A DNA stretch of 64,000 bases, taken from contig NZ_CP029190.1 in the NCBI RefSeq assembly GCF_008642295.1, forward strand, positions 4,199,501 to 4,263,500, read 5' to 3'. This document shows positions 33,970 to 43,096 of the stretch, one piece after another. This stretch comes from Streptomyces venezuelae. GTDB lineage: Bacteria > Actinomycetota > Actinomycetes > Streptomycetales > Streptomycetaceae. How positions within the stretch are numbered: the stretch's first letter is position 1; each line of letters opens with the position of its first letter. The translations under genes and the position numbers were made by a program. Below the pieces are notes generated by a model. It ran no database searches. It was not told where the DNA came from and worked only from the letters and a program-made list of their open reading frames with translations.

Positions 33970-35145
33970 TCAGCAGTTGCCGTCCGTGGGGCGGCCGGCG
34001 AAGCGGTCCGCCAGCCAGTTCTGCGCCTCGAACGCCTCCGTGATCACCCCGCTGACGTGCTCCCCGACCCAGATCGTCGCCCACTCCACCGCCGCGCCCT
34101 TCGCACACCAGTCGGCGCGCAGCTGCCTGCCCACCCGGTACGGGATCAACTCGTCGGCGAGCGCGTGGTACTGGTACACGGGCGCGGCCGGGGCCGTCCG
34201 GCCGAGCTTCGAATCGTTCAGCCGGGCCTGCCAGTCCGGCCGGTCCAGCGGGTCGGAGGTGGTCAGGTCGGAGATCCGCTTGAAGGCCCCGACGGCCGCG
34301 TCGACCGCCACGCAGTTGTTCCGTATGAAGTCGACCAGTCGCTTCCCGGCCGGGTTCAGATACGCGTCCAGGTCCAGCTCCGGGAAGGCCGCGTCCTGCC
34401 CGGCCGCCGCCATGAAGATCAGACCGGAGCCGTACGAGCCGTTGTTGAACTCCGCGACCTCCAGCAGGTCGGCCGGGACCCCGCCGGTCGCCGTGCCCTT
34501 CACCTTCAGCTCCGGGGCGTACGCACCCTGGAGTTCGGCGGCCCAGCCACTGGCCTGGCCGCCCTGCGAGTAGCCCATGATGCCCACCGGGCCGTCCGCC
34601 GAAAGCCCCGCCTCCGGCAGCCGCTGGGCGGCCCGGGCCGCGTCGAGCATGGCGTGGCCGGCCGAGCGGCCCACGGTGTAGGTGTGGGTGCCCGGGGTGC
34701 CGAGCCCCTCGTAGTCGGTGACCACCACGGCCCAGCCGCGCCAGGTCAGCTGCTGGATGAGATTGGCCTCCAGGCCGGTGCCGTACGGGAAGTTGTTGCT
34801 GGGCGCGCAGGAGTCGCCGAGGCCGACGGTCCCGACGGCATAGGTGATCAGTGGGCGCGAGCCGGTCCGGCCGTCCTGCGGGACGATCACCGTTCCGGAG
34901 ACCACGTTGGGGGCGCCGTCGGCGGTGGTCGAGCGGTAGTGGATCTTCCAGGCCTTGGTGTGGGTCGGCTGGCCGGGCAGCGGGTGGAAGGCGGACGGGG
35001 TACTGCTGACGATGTCGCCGGGCGCGGCTCCGGCCGCAGTGGGGCCGGTTGCGCCGGTGGCGCCCGTCGCGGGCACGGCGGCCGACAGGACCAGGGCGGT
35101 GGCGAGGGCGGTGAGGGAGGTGAGGGCGGTGGCACGGATGCGCAT
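33970..35145 (-). CDS. Secreted lipase (LIP-type alpha/beta hydrolase)
   Basis: A 391-residue exported hydrolase. The signal peptide runs to about residue 30 (TALVLSAAVPATGA). The secretory lipase (LIP) domain has DYEGLGTPGTHTY near residue 155, the nucleophile elbow GYSQGGQASGW near 200, an Asp region at ALADELIPY and a C-terminal His at GEHVSGV. Cysteine pairs probably form disulfides. ATG 35145 is preferred because only it places the signal at the N-terminus. It probably cleaves esters or triacylglycerol outside the cell. Confidence 0.92.
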   Translation of the reverse strand: MRIRATALTSLTALATALVLSAAVPATGATGATGPTAAGAAPGDIVSSTPSAFHPLPGQPTHTKAWKIHYRSTTADGAPNVVSGTVIVPQDGRTGSRPLITYAVGTVGLGDSCAPSNNFPYGTGLEANLIQQLTWRGWAVVVTDYEGLGTPGTHTYTVGRSAGHAMLDAARAAQRLPEAGLSADGPVGIMGYSQGGQASGWAAELQGAYAPELKVKGTATGGVPADLLEVAEFNNGSYGSGLIFMAAAGQDAAFPELDLDAYLNPAGKRLVDFIRNNCVAVDAAVGAFKRISDLTTSDPLDRPDWQARLNDSKLGRTAPAAPVYQYHALADELIPYRVGRQLRADWCAKGAAVEWATIWVGEHVSGVITEAFEAQNWLADRFAGRPTDGNC

Positions 35146-35228
35146 GGGCGGCTCTCCCAACGGTCCGGGTGGGGGTAGGTGAGGAGACCGTAGTGACCGG
35201 CCGGTCGGCATGGCGCTGACCGCGCAGC

Positions 35229-36308
35229 TCAGCTTTGCTGGCCGGACCGTCCACCCGCAGCGGACGCCCCGCCCGAAGGCCCGCCCCCCGGCCTTCCCGA
35301 AGGCCCGCCCAGCCGGTACGCGCCCGGAGTCGTCCCCGTCCACCGCCGGAACGCCCGGTGGAAGGCGGTGTCCTCGGAGAAGCCCAGCCGCGCCGCCAGC
35401 TCCGCGATCGGCTCCCCGCCCTCGGCCAGTCCGGCGATCGCCGCATCCCGCCGCACCTGGTCCTTGAGCTGCTGGAACGAGGTCCCGTCCTGCTGGAGCC
35501 GGCGCCGTAGCGTGGCCGGGGACACCGCGAGCCGGGCCGCCACCTCCCCGAGCGCAGGCAGCCGGGGCGAGGCCCGCAGCTCCTGCGCGAGGGCCCGCCG
35601 TACCTGCTCCGCGACCGTGGTCCCGTACTCCGGCCGGGAGAGCAGGTCGAACGGCGCCCGCCGGAGCATCGCATCGAGTGCCGGTTCGTCGCGGACCAGG
35701 GGCGCGGACAGCCAGTGCGCGGCGAAGACCGCGCCGGTCCTGCCCGCCCCGAACCGGACCGGGCAGTCGAAGAGCACCGCGTACTCGTCCTCGTGCGGCG
35801 GCGGCGGATACGCGAAATCGGTGTACGCGAGCGGAATGCGGCGCCCGATCAGCCAGCTGCACAGCCGGTGCCAGATGGCGAGCAGGCACTCCGTCAGGAA
35901 CCGCTCCTCGTCGCGGGCGAGATCGTTGCGGACGGTGAACCGCGCCTCGTCCCCCGCCACCTCCAGCGCCAGGTCCGGGCCGCCCGGGAACAGCCCGTAG
36001 AACGCCACCCCGCGCCGGATGGCCGCACCCAGGTCCCGGCAGCCCAGCGAGGCGTGACACATCATCGCGAAGGTGCCGGGCCTGCTGGGCGGCCCACTGC
36101 CCAGCCCGAGGAACTCGTCCTGGGTGGTGCGGTACAGGGCCCGGAACAGGCGCGCGAACTGGGCCGGGGTGATCCGCGCCCGGTCGTCCCCGAGCAACGA
36201 CGGCGGAATCTGCGCCTCCTGGAGCAGCGGCACGGTGTCGACACCCCTGCGCCGCACCCCTGCGAGCACGGCGCGCACATGGTGCACGGTGACCGTCCGC
36301 CTCCCCAT
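35229..36308 (-). CDS. AraC-family transcriptional regulator
   Basis: A 359-residue regulator with an N-terminal effector domain of the arabinose-binding AraC type (residues about 20-200) and a C-terminal double HTH: LPALGEVAARLAVSPATLRRRLQQDGTSFQQLKDQVRRDAAIAGL and PIAELAARLGFSEDTAFHRAFRRWTGTTPGAYR. The tail is Gly/Ser/Pro-rich. ATG 36308 is taken rather than an upstream start because MGRRTVTVHHVRAVL begins the folded domain. It is next to, and may control, the lipase gene; many members of this type regulate lipase or oxygenase genes. Confidence 0.92.
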   Translation of the reverse strand: MGRRTVTVHHVRAVLAGVRRRGVDTVPLLQEAQIPPSLLGDDRARITPAQFARLFRALYRTTQDEFLGLGSGPPSRPGTFAMMCHASLGCRDLGAAIRRGVAFYGLFPGGPDLALEVAGDEARFTVRNDLARDEERFLTECLLAIWHRLCSWLIGRRIPLAYTDFAYPPPPHEDEYAVLFDCPVRFGAGRTGAVFAAHWLSAPLVRDEPALDAMLRRAPFDLLSRPEYGTTVAEQVRRALAQELRASPRLPALGEVAARLAVSPATLRRRLQQDGTSFQQLKDQVRRDAAIAGLAEGGEPIAELAARLGFSEDTAFHRAFRRWTGTTPGAYRLGGPSGRPGGGPSGGASAAGGRSGQQS

Positions 36309-36375
36309 ACCTGTGACGGTAGCCGGATCGACCGCTCCGGTCAGCGGCGCCGACGCAGAGGAACCCTGGCCCACC

Positions 36376-36792
36376 TCAGTCGGCGCTGCCCGGTGGGACC
36401 ACCCATTCGGTGCGCTGGCCGGTGATCGAAGCGATCATGTCGAAGTCGCGGTCGTGGTGGAGGAGGATCGAGCCGTGCTGCTCGGCCGTCGCCGCGATGA
36501 GGAGGTCCGGCCAGGACAGGGCTCGATGGAAGCCCTGTCCGATGGCCTTCCGTTGCACTTCGAGCGCGCGCTCGGACACGTTCCGGTCGCAGTAGAGGTA
36601 GTCGAAGCCCCGGAGCCACTGGGCAAGGGCGGGGACTTCGGCCTTGCTGCGGATGCTGAACATCAGCTCGTATTCAACGGCCGGACAGATGGCGAGCAGG
36701 CCCCGCTCGTGGAGCGGAGCCAGCACTGCGGCGACGGACGGCAGGTGAGACCGGGCGAGTGCCGACCTGTCGATGAGGAACAGGTCGGTCAT
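36376..36792 (-). CDS. vapC: PIN-domain toxin of a VapBC pair
   Basis: A 138-residue PIN-domain ribonuclease. Acidic residues of the active site are visible as LFLIDRSALAR (first Asp), EYELMF (Glu), LSWPDLLIAATAE (third Asp) and HHDRDFDMIA (fourth). VapC toxins usually cleave tRNA or rRNA and are neutralised by the antitoxin encoded just upstream, whose stop overlaps this ATG by four bases. It is complete and looks active. The neighbouring AraC gene stops 67 bases further on; no terminator is seen. Confidence 0.93.
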   Translation of the reverse strand: MTDLFLIDRSALARSHLPSVAAVLAPLHERGLLAICPAVEYELMFSIRSKAEVPALAQWLRGFDYLYCDRNVSERALEVQRKAIGQGFHRALSWPDLLIAATAEQHGSILLHHDRDFDMIASITGQRTEWVVPPGSAD

Positions 36793-37019
36793 GCAGTGGA
36801 CTTCCGCTCTTCGGTGGGGCGGTCCACCCTCGTCTTCTCGATGATCTCGCTGAAGTCGAGTTCGCCCGACTTCACCGCGTCGAAGAACTGCTGGCGAAGG
36901 TGCCGCTTCACGGCATCCTCGACCGCAGCGCGCACGGCCGCGGCCTTGGTCTTCGTGCCGTATATGGCCTTCGCCTGCTCAACCATCTCGTCGTCAAGGT
37001 CGATCATCGTGCGCGCCAT
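36789..37019 (-). CDS. vapB: VapB-type antitoxin
   Basis: A 76-residue antitoxin from ATG 37019, with GGAGGT five bases upstream. The N-terminus MARTMIDLDDEMVEQAKAIY and AAAVRAAVEDAVKRHLRQQ form a ribbon-helix-helix DNA-binding domain typical of VapB of the type II VapB family, and the C-terminal acidic part would embrace the toxin. An ATG ten codons upstream is less likely. It probably represses its own promoter through the 45-base inverted repeat just upstream. Confidence 0.92.
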   Translation of the reverse strand: MARTMIDLDDEMVEQAKAIYGTKTKAAAVRAAVEDAVKRHLRQQFFDAVKSGELDFSEIIEKTRVDRPTEERKSTA

Positions 37020-37033
37020 GGGGACCTCCGCAA

Positions 37034-37078
37034 CAGGAAACGACACCACATTCTACCTCGGAATGGTGTCGTTTCCTG
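37034..37078 (-). promoter_or_regulatory. vapBC promoter inside a 15-base inverted repeat
   Basis: CAGGAAACGACACCA (37034-37048) and its exact complement (37064-37078) are separated by 15 bases. On the minus strand the spacer holds TAGAAT (37050-37055), a very good -10. The dyad is 15 bases upstream of the vapB ATG. VapBC complexes bind such paired repeats, so this is the predicted autoregulatory operator. The -35 hexamer is weak. Confidence 0.85.
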
Positions 37079-37221
37079 CTGGCCGGGAGGCCGGTACTCC
37101 CTGCGGGTGACGCGCGGGAGCCTCGGGTCGTGTCACAAAGGGCCGGGGGGACGGCGAGTCGGATTCGGATACCTGATAAACAGTGGATATTCACAGCTCG
37201 TCTTGGGGGGATCGCCGCACT

Positions 37222-38952
37222 GTGAAACCTCTTCACCGACACCTCGTCAGTACTTCGCGCAAGGTGCTCTGCACCGCCGCGCTCGCCGCCAGCCTGACCA
37301 CTGCGGCCGTGGTGACGACCACTCCCACCGCCGATGCGGGGGAGTCCGAGCCGACCCCGGACAGCCCCCAGGCGAACGACCGGGGCAACGCCCGCCTGGA
37401 CCTTCCGGATCTCGTGGCGAACCCGCCGGTGCAGGGCACCGGTTCGGGCCCGGGGCCCGGCACCGCCGAGGGGTCCTCCGGCATACCCGCGACCGCCCTG
37501 GACGCGTACCGGCGCGCGGAGGCGTCGGTGGAGGCCGCGCTCCCCAACTGCAAGCTGCCCTGGCAGCTGCTGGCCGGCATAGGCCGGGTGGAGTCGGTCC
37601 ACGCCTCCGGATACGGGCTCAAGGCCGACGGGTACACCGACAAGCCGATCCGCGGCCCGCGGCTCGACGGCAACGGCTTCGCCGAGATCCGCGACACCGA
37701 CAAGGGCGAGTGGGACGGCGACAACATCTACGACCGGGCCATCGGCCCGATGCAGTTCATCCCGTCCACCTGGGCGCGGTGGGGGGCCGACGGGTCCGGC
37801 GACGGCAAGCGCGACCCGAACAACATCTACGACGCGGCGCTCGGCGCCGGGTTGTACCTGTGCGCCGGTGACCGGAACCTGAGCAACGCGGGTCACCTCG
37901 ACAAGGCGATCCTCAGCTACAACAACTCGCGCGAGTACGTGAACACCGTCACCAGCTGGATGCGGCAGTACCAGGGCGGGGCCACCGGCGTGCCGAACCC
38001 GCCCGCCGGGAACTACCCGACCCAGCCGCCGACGCAGCCGATCCCGACGCCGGTGCCGCCGGTCACGCCCATCACCCCGCCGGCGGTCGTCCCGCCCGCC
38101 AAGCCCGCGCCCAAGCCGAACCCGAAGCCGACCACCCCGCCGACGAAGCCGACCACCCCGCCGACGAAGCCGCCGGTCAAGCCGACCCCGCCGCCGGCCA
38201 CGGTGTCCGGTCTGGAGGTCGTCGGTGAGCGCGTCCTGGCCTTCGAGCCGGGGCAGACCGTCGAGCCGGCCTCGAAGGTCAAGGCGGTGCTGGGCAACGG
38301 CAAGCCGGCCGCCCGGGAGGTCGTGATCTTCGAGATCGAGAACGACACCACCGCCGGCACCGTCTTCGCGGACAACAAGTCCAAGAAGCACCAGGTCGTG
38401 AAGACCGACGCCCAGGGGCTTGCGGCCATCCCGCGGATCAAGGTGGCCGACGGCGCCAAGGGCGGCACCTTCACGGTGCGGGCCACCCTCTACGGGACCC
38501 GCGTCTTCACCGAGAAGTTCGACGCCAAGGTCACCCCGAAGCCGGTCGCCGACAAGATCACCCGTACGGATGAAAAGCCGCTGAAGGTGGTGGCCGGCTC
38601 CAGCTTCACTCCGCAGGAGCTGCTGGTGACCGGGGCCGACGGCAAGCCGTTCGCCGGGGTCGCCCTGAAGGCCGGCATGGTCGAGAAGAACGAGCAGGGC
38701 GAGTGGGTCCCGGTCGCCGCCGACGACACCACCGGCCCCTTCTTCAAGGACGAGGACGGCAAGCCGGTCCGGACCCTGGAGCTGCCCGCCACGGACGCGA
38801 ACGGCAAGGTCACCCTGCCGTGGATCTACACGGTCGGGATCGAGCCGGGCACGTACCACCTGCGCCTGGCCACCCCGGAGGGCGTGGAGCGCATCCTCGA
38901 CCTCGTCGTGGAGAAGGCCCCGGAGACCACCCCGGAGCCCCCTAAGAGCTGA
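37222..38952 (+). CDS. Secreted lytic transglycosylase with C-terminal beta domains
   Basis: A 576-residue exported enzyme. Signal peptide: KVLCTAALAASLTTAAVVTT. The SLT_2/MltB-like catalytic domain spans about residues 100-255; its catalytic glutamate is in LLAGIGRVESVHASGYG, followed by IGPMQFIPSTWARWG and LDKAILSYNNSREYVNTV. A Pro/Thr/Lys-rich linker with TPPTKPTTPPTKP repeats joins it to two Ig-like domains of about 100 residues each (GLEVVGERVLAF and KITRTDEKPLKVVAGS). The linker and domains could span or bind the wall. GTG 37222 gives a clean signal; an ATG 39 bases upstream is possible. Confidence 0.92.
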   Translation: MKPLHRHLVSTSRKVLCTAALAASLTTAAVVTTTPTADAGESEPTPDSPQANDRGNARLDLPDLVANPPVQGTGSGPGPGTAEGSSGIPATALDAYRRAEASVEAALPNCKLPWQLLAGIGRVESVHASGYGLKADGYTDKPIRGPRLDGNGFAEIRDTDKGEWDGDNIYDRAIGPMQFIPSTWARWGADGSGDGKRDPNNIYDAALGAGLYLCAGDRNLSNAGHLDKAILSYNNSREYVNTVTSWMRQYQGGATGVPNPPAGNYPTQPPTQPIPTPVPPVTPITPPAVVPPAKPAPKPNPKPTTPPTKPTTPPTKPPVKPTPPPATVSGLEVVGERVLAFEPGQTVEPASKVKAVLGNGKPAAREVVIFEIENDTTAGTVFADNKSKKHQVVKTDAQGLAAIPRIKVADGAKGGTFTVRATLYGTRVFTEKFDAKVTPKPVADKITRTDEKPLKVVAGSSFTPQELLVTGADGKPFAGVALKAGMVEKNEQGEWVPVAADDTTGPFFKDEDGKPVRTLELPATDANGKVTLPWIYTVGIEPGTYHLRLATPEGVERILDLVVEKAPETTPEPPKS

Positions 38953-38966
38953 GGCGCTGAAACGTA

Positions 38967-39001
38967 CGTACGGGCCGTGAGCACTGCTCACGGCCCGTAC
39001 G
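38967..39001. terminator. Palindromic terminator after the transglycosylase gene
   Basis: Two 17-base arms (CGTACGGGCCGTGAGCA and its complement) pair perfectly around a single central C, 15 bases after the stop codon. No T-run follows. It separates the transglycosylase gene from the convergent cold-shock gene. Confidence 0.75.
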
Positions 39002-39023
39002 CATGCTCACGGCCGCCGAAGGC

Positions 39024-39074
39024 AAAAGGCAGGAGCCCTGTCTCCTCCGTTCCCACGGAAGAGGCAGGGCTCCT
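39024..39074 (-). terminator. Terminator of the cold-shock gene
   Basis: Read on the minus strand, arms at 39055-39074 and 39031-39050 pair at 18 of 20 positions around a four-base loop, followed after GCC by TTTT. It lies about 40 bases past the cold-shock gene stop. Confidence 0.85.
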
Positions 39075-39115
39075 TGGGTACTGCTATCCAACCGCGATCC
39101 GGTTGGCCCGGGCGA

Positions 39116-39319
39116 TTAGGCCGGGGTGACGTTCTCCGCCTGCGGGCCCTTCGGGCCCTGGGTGACGTCGAAGTTCACGGTCTGGTTCTCCTCGAGGGAG
39201 CGGAAGCCAGACGCGTTGATCGCGGAGTAGTGGACGAAGACATCCGGGCCGCCGCCGTCCTGGGCGATGAAGCCGAAGCCCTTTTCAGCGTTGAACCACT
39301 TCACGGTTCCGGTAGCCAT
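39116..39319 (-). CDS. CspA-family cold-shock protein
   Basis: A 67-residue single-domain nucleic-acid chaperone. Both RNA-binding motifs are present, KGFGFIAQ (RNP1) and VFVHYSAI (RNP2), with the usual start [20 protein letters not shown] precedes the ATG by four bases. It is preceded by a long untranslated region holding a hairpin (39385-39414) that may regulate it. Divergent from mqnA. Confidence 0.97.
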   Translation of the reverse strand: MATGTVKWFNAEKGFGFIAQDGGGPDVFVHYSAINASGFRSLEENQTVNFDVTQGPKGPQAENVTPA

Positions 39320-39384
39320 GAGCCCTCCTATGGGCCAAAGGGTCGCCCTGCTCCAGAACCTGCTAAGAAGTCTGAAAACTACAA

Positions 39385-39414
39385 AAGCCTGCGGGTTACA
39401 TGCTCCGCAGGCTT
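39385..39414 (-). promoter_or_regulatory. 5'-UTR hairpin of the cold-shock gene
   Basis: AAGCCTGCGG and CCGCAGGCTT form a ten-base perfect stem around a ten-base loop. On the minus strand the stem is followed by TTTGTAGTTTTC, so it resembles an attenuator or the 5' cap hairpin common in cold-shock mRNAs. TTGCAG and TACGAA, 17 bases apart on the minus strand just before it, could be the promoter, which would put the hairpin at the very 5' end. Confidence 0.6.
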
Positions 39415-39544
39415 CGTACTGCAAGGGAAACCAAACTGCAACTTGCGTCGAGCCTAGCACGCAGAGTCCCGGGGAGACCAGAGGGAAAGATCACGTCACC
39501 CGGACGTTTGAGACCCTCGAAGAGGCTGACGGCACCCGGCGGGC

Positions 39545-40405
<861 letters not shown>

Positions 40406-40443
40406 CGCTTCGGTAATTCCCTGTTAAATTCTGCGGGTTTAGC

Positions 40444-40465
40444 GGGCGGGCGAATTCGCCCGCCC
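40444..40465. terminator. Perfect 22-base palindrome after mqnA
   Basis: GGGCGGGCGAA is followed directly by its complement. It lies 39 bases past the mqnA stop and 33 before the next ATG. It is probably a transcription stop; a binding site for a dimeric regulator is possible. It has no T-run. Confidence 0.6.
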
Positions 40466-40497
40466 CGAATTGCCCGTGGAGCAGGGGGAGTACACGC

Positions 40498-41151
40498 ATG
40501 GCCGGAGTACCGGGAGCCGTCGGCACAGGACACATACCGGAGCCGCCGCCCGTACCGAAGCGGAAGCAGGAGCAGAACCAGAAGCGGAAGCCGAAGCGGA
40601 AGTCGGTCACGGCGGCCCTGCTGGTGCTCACCCCGCTGCTGATCGCATGCAGCGGATGGCTCGTTCAACCCCTGGGGCTGGGGTGGCTGGCGCTGGGCAC
40701 CCTGCTCTCGATGGTGGTGCTCTGCACGGCCTGGGCGCTGTGCGGGGCCTGGCCGGGCACCTGTGTTGCGGTGTCGGGGTTCGCGCTGATGCTGTTCCTC
40801 GGACCCTCCCTGGACGAGGCCGTGATCGAGCACCGCGGGGTCCGGTACGAGGCGCTGGTGGTCGACACCGAAACCCACAAGCGGACGAGCCGCCCCAGGC
40901 AGTACTGGTGCCGGGTCGGCATTGCCCCCGACGCCGGGGCGAAGGTCCGCTTCCACGACGTGAGCTGTGGAAAGGACCACCGGGTGGACGACTGGGTGAC
41001 GGTGGTGGTGGACCCCGAGGACTGGCTGGCGACCCGGCTCGCGGAGCGGTCCCACGGCCCCTCCACCGGGGTGCTGTGGACCTGCGCCGGACTGTTCCTG
41101 GCGCTGGAAGGCTCCATCCTGTGGGGCAGGTTGAGGCGCCGCACCGGCTGA
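40498..41151 (+). CDS. Unidentified small membrane protein
   Basis: A 217-residue protein with a basic, disordered N-terminus (VPKRKQEQNQKRKPKRK), two or three helices near residues 40-105 (SVTAALLVLTPLLIACSGWLV, LGTLLSMVVLCTAWALCG and CVAVSGFALMLFLGP), a beta-rich domain of about 75 residues with two cysteines (YWCRVGI, VSCGKD) and a C-terminal helix (GVLWTCAGLFLALEGSIL). This looks like the DUF3592-type layout with a wall-facing domain, but I cannot assign a family. It precedes the kinase gene by 83 bases. Confidence 0.75.
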   Translation: MAGVPGAVGTGHIPEPPPVPKRKQEQNQKRKPKRKSVTAALLVLTPLLIACSGWLVQPLGLGWLALGTLLSMVVLCTAWALCGAWPGTCVAVSGFALMLFLGPSLDEAVIEHRGVRYEALVVDTETHKRTSRPRQYWCRVGIAPDAGAKVRFHDVSCGKDHRVDDWVTVVVDPEDWLATRLAERSHGPSTGVLWTCAGLFLALEGSILWGRLRRRTG

Positions 41152-41234
41152 GACCCCGGGCGGCCGGTGCCGCCCTTTCGCTACTGTGCGGATCTGTGCG
41201 GAGCAGTCAGCCACGGTCGGGGGGAAGGGACGCC

Positions 41235-43031
41235 ATGCAGCCGCTGGACGAGGGGGAGCCGCGGGCCATCGGGGCGTACCGGCTGCTGGGCCGGCTCGGT
41301 GCGGGCGGCATGGGCCGGGTGTACCTGGGGCGCAGCGAGGGCGGCCGGACGGTCGCGGTGAAGATCGTGCACCCGCACTTCGCCTCCGACGAGGAGTTCC
41401 GGGCCCGGTTCCGGCGCGAGGTGGCGGCGGCCCGCCGGGTGGGCGGCGAGTGGACGGCGCCGGTCCTGGACGCCGATCCGGACGCGGCCGTGCCATGGGT
41501 GGCGACCGGTTATGTGGCCGGCCCGTCGCTGGACCGGGCGCTGGCCGCGCACGGCCCGCTGCCGGAGGCGGCGGTCCGGGCGGTGGGCCTGGGGCTGGCC
41601 CGGGCGCTGGTGGCGGTGCACGGGCTGGGACTGGTGCACCGGGACGTGAAGCCCTCGAACGTGATGCTGACCCTGGACGGCCCGCGGCTGATCGACTTCG
41701 GGATCGCCCGGGCCACGGACGGCACGGCCTCGCTCACCTCGACCGGGGTCTCGGTCGGCTCGCCCGGCTACATGTCGCCGGAGCAGATCCTCGGCAAGGG
41801 GGTCACCGAGGCCGCGGACGTGTTCTCGCTGGGGGCGGTACTGGCCTTCGCGGCGACCGGCACGCCGCCGTTCAGCGGGGACAACTCGGCGACGCTGCTC
41901 TACAAGGTGGTGCACGAGGAGCCCGATCTGGAGCGGATGCCGGCCGGGGAGCTGCGCGAGCTGGTGGCGGCCTGCCTGGCGAAGGCGCCGGCGGACCGGC
42001 CGGCTCCGGCGGCGATCGCCGCCGCGCTGGACGGGGCTCTGGACGTGCCGGGCTGGCTGCCGGGCCCGCTGGTCGAGGAGGCCAGCCGGGCCGCGGTCCG
42101 CCTGCTGGACCTGGACGCCGTGCCTTCGGCCGGGCCGGCACCGGCCGGGTTCGGTGCGGCCGACCCGTCGTACGGCGGTTCCGCGGGCTCGGGCCCGTAC
42201 GGGCCGCGGCCCGGCTACGGCTATCCGGCGGTTCCCGCCACCCCGCCCGGCGGGTCCGGCGGGTCCGGTGCCGGGTCCGGTGCCGGGTTCGGCGCCGGGT
42301 TCGGCGCAGCCGATCCGTCCTACGGGCAGCCGCAGGCCACCGCGGGCTCCGGGGCGGTGCTCGGCGCGGACGCCGGCCCGTACGGGGCGCCGACCGCCCC
42401 CGCCGTCGCCGGGACCGGCCGGGAGGTCAGGGTCACCGCGGCCGGGCGCCGGTTCAGCTGCACGGTGGTGCTCGGCGCCGCCGTGGCGGTGGCCGCGCTG
42501 GCCGGCGGGCTGTACACCACGGGCCTGCTGCCGGGCACCGGCGGCGACTCCAAGCGGAACCTGGCGGGAGACCGCGCGAGCGACCACGAGAGCGACACCC
42601 CGCCCGCCGCAACCGCGCCGAGCACCGCGCCGAGCACCGCACCGAGCGGGTCCGGTTCCGGCGCCGCCCGGAACGACGTACCCAAGGAGCTCATCGGCAC
42701 CTGGAAGGGCACCATCACCACCTCCCGCCTCGGTGTCTCCTCCGAGTTCGAGATCACCATCAAGGCCGGCCGGGTCGGCCAGGTCGTCGCCCGCGACAAG
42801 TCGGTCGTCGCGATCCTCGGCACCGACTGCAGCGGCGACTGGAAGCTCTCCTCCGCCACCGACCGCTCCGTGGTCCTGGACACCGCAGGCGGCCCCAACC
42901 CGGCCCCCGGCATCTGCTCCAACGGTTCCGCCGACGAGCGGTTCACCCTGAACGCCAACGGCACCCTGCACTACGTGTCGGGTGACGCACCGGCAGGCAA
43001 CCCGCAGGGAGACCTCACCCGCAGCCCTTGA
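41235..43031 (+). CDS. Membrane Ser/Thr protein kinase
   Basis: A 598-residue Hanks-type kinase. Residues 15-270 contain LGAGGMGRVYLG (ATP loop), VAVKIV (lysine), GLVHRDVKPSNVML (catalytic loop), LIDFGIA and GSPGYMSPEQILG. A Gly/Ser/Pro/Tyr-rich linker with repeated GAADPSYG and GSGAGSGAGFGAGFG segments follows, then one helix (VVLGAAVAVAALAGGLYTTG, about 415-435) and an extracytoplasmic beta domain of about 110 residues with two cysteines. The outer domain, not PASTA repeats, would sense the signal. Ribosome site GGGGAAGGGA precedes the ATG. Confidence 0.94.
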   Translation: MQPLDEGEPRAIGAYRLLGRLGAGGMGRVYLGRSEGGRTVAVKIVHPHFASDEEFRARFRREVAAARRVGGEWTAPVLDADPDAAVPWVATGYVAGPSLDRALAAHGPLPEAAVRAVGLGLARALVAVHGLGLVHRDVKPSNVMLTLDGPRLIDFGIARATDGTASLTSTGVSVGSPGYMSPEQILGKGVTEAADVFSLGAVLAFAATGTPPFSGDNSATLLYKVVHEEPDLERMPAGELRELVAACLAKAPADRPAPAAIAAALDGALDVPGWLPGPLVEEASRAAVRLLDLDAVPSAGPAPAGFGAADPSYGGSAGSGPYGPRPGYGYPAVPATPPGGSGGSGAGSGAGFGAGFGAADPSYGQPQATAGSGAVLGADAGPYGAPTAPAVAGTGREVRVTAAGRRFSCTVVLGAAVAVAALAGGLYTTGLLPGTGGDSKRNLAGDRASDHESDTPPAATAPSTAPSTAPSGSGSGAARNDVPKELIGTWKGTITTSRLGVSSEFEITIKAGRVGQVVARDKSVVAILGTDCSGDWKLSSATDRSVVLDTAGGPNPAPGICSNGSADERFTLNANGTLHYVSGDAPAGNPQGDLTRSP

Positions 43032-43096
43032 CAGCACTGGCGTAGGCTGGGCCGGTCCGGACCTCTCTTGACACACCGCCGAAGGGTGACGCACCG

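Noticed and set aside
32232..35178. Long open frames opposite the hydrolase genes
   Set aside because: They are antisense shadows created by high GC; their codon third positions and composition (Arg/Pro/Gly-rich) are not coding-like.
38141..38200. Tandem repeat suggesting a mobile element
   Set aside because: These are codons of the TPPTKP linker of the transglycosylase; the repeat is coding.
42250..42310. Low-complexity repeat in DNA as a structural element
   Set aside because: It encodes the Gly/Ser linker of the kinase and keeps codon periodicity.
43028..43074. Two TTGACA boxes as mqnC promoters
   Set aside because: Neither has a -10 at 16-19 bases; the first overlaps the kinase stop codon and the second has no suitable element before the GTG.
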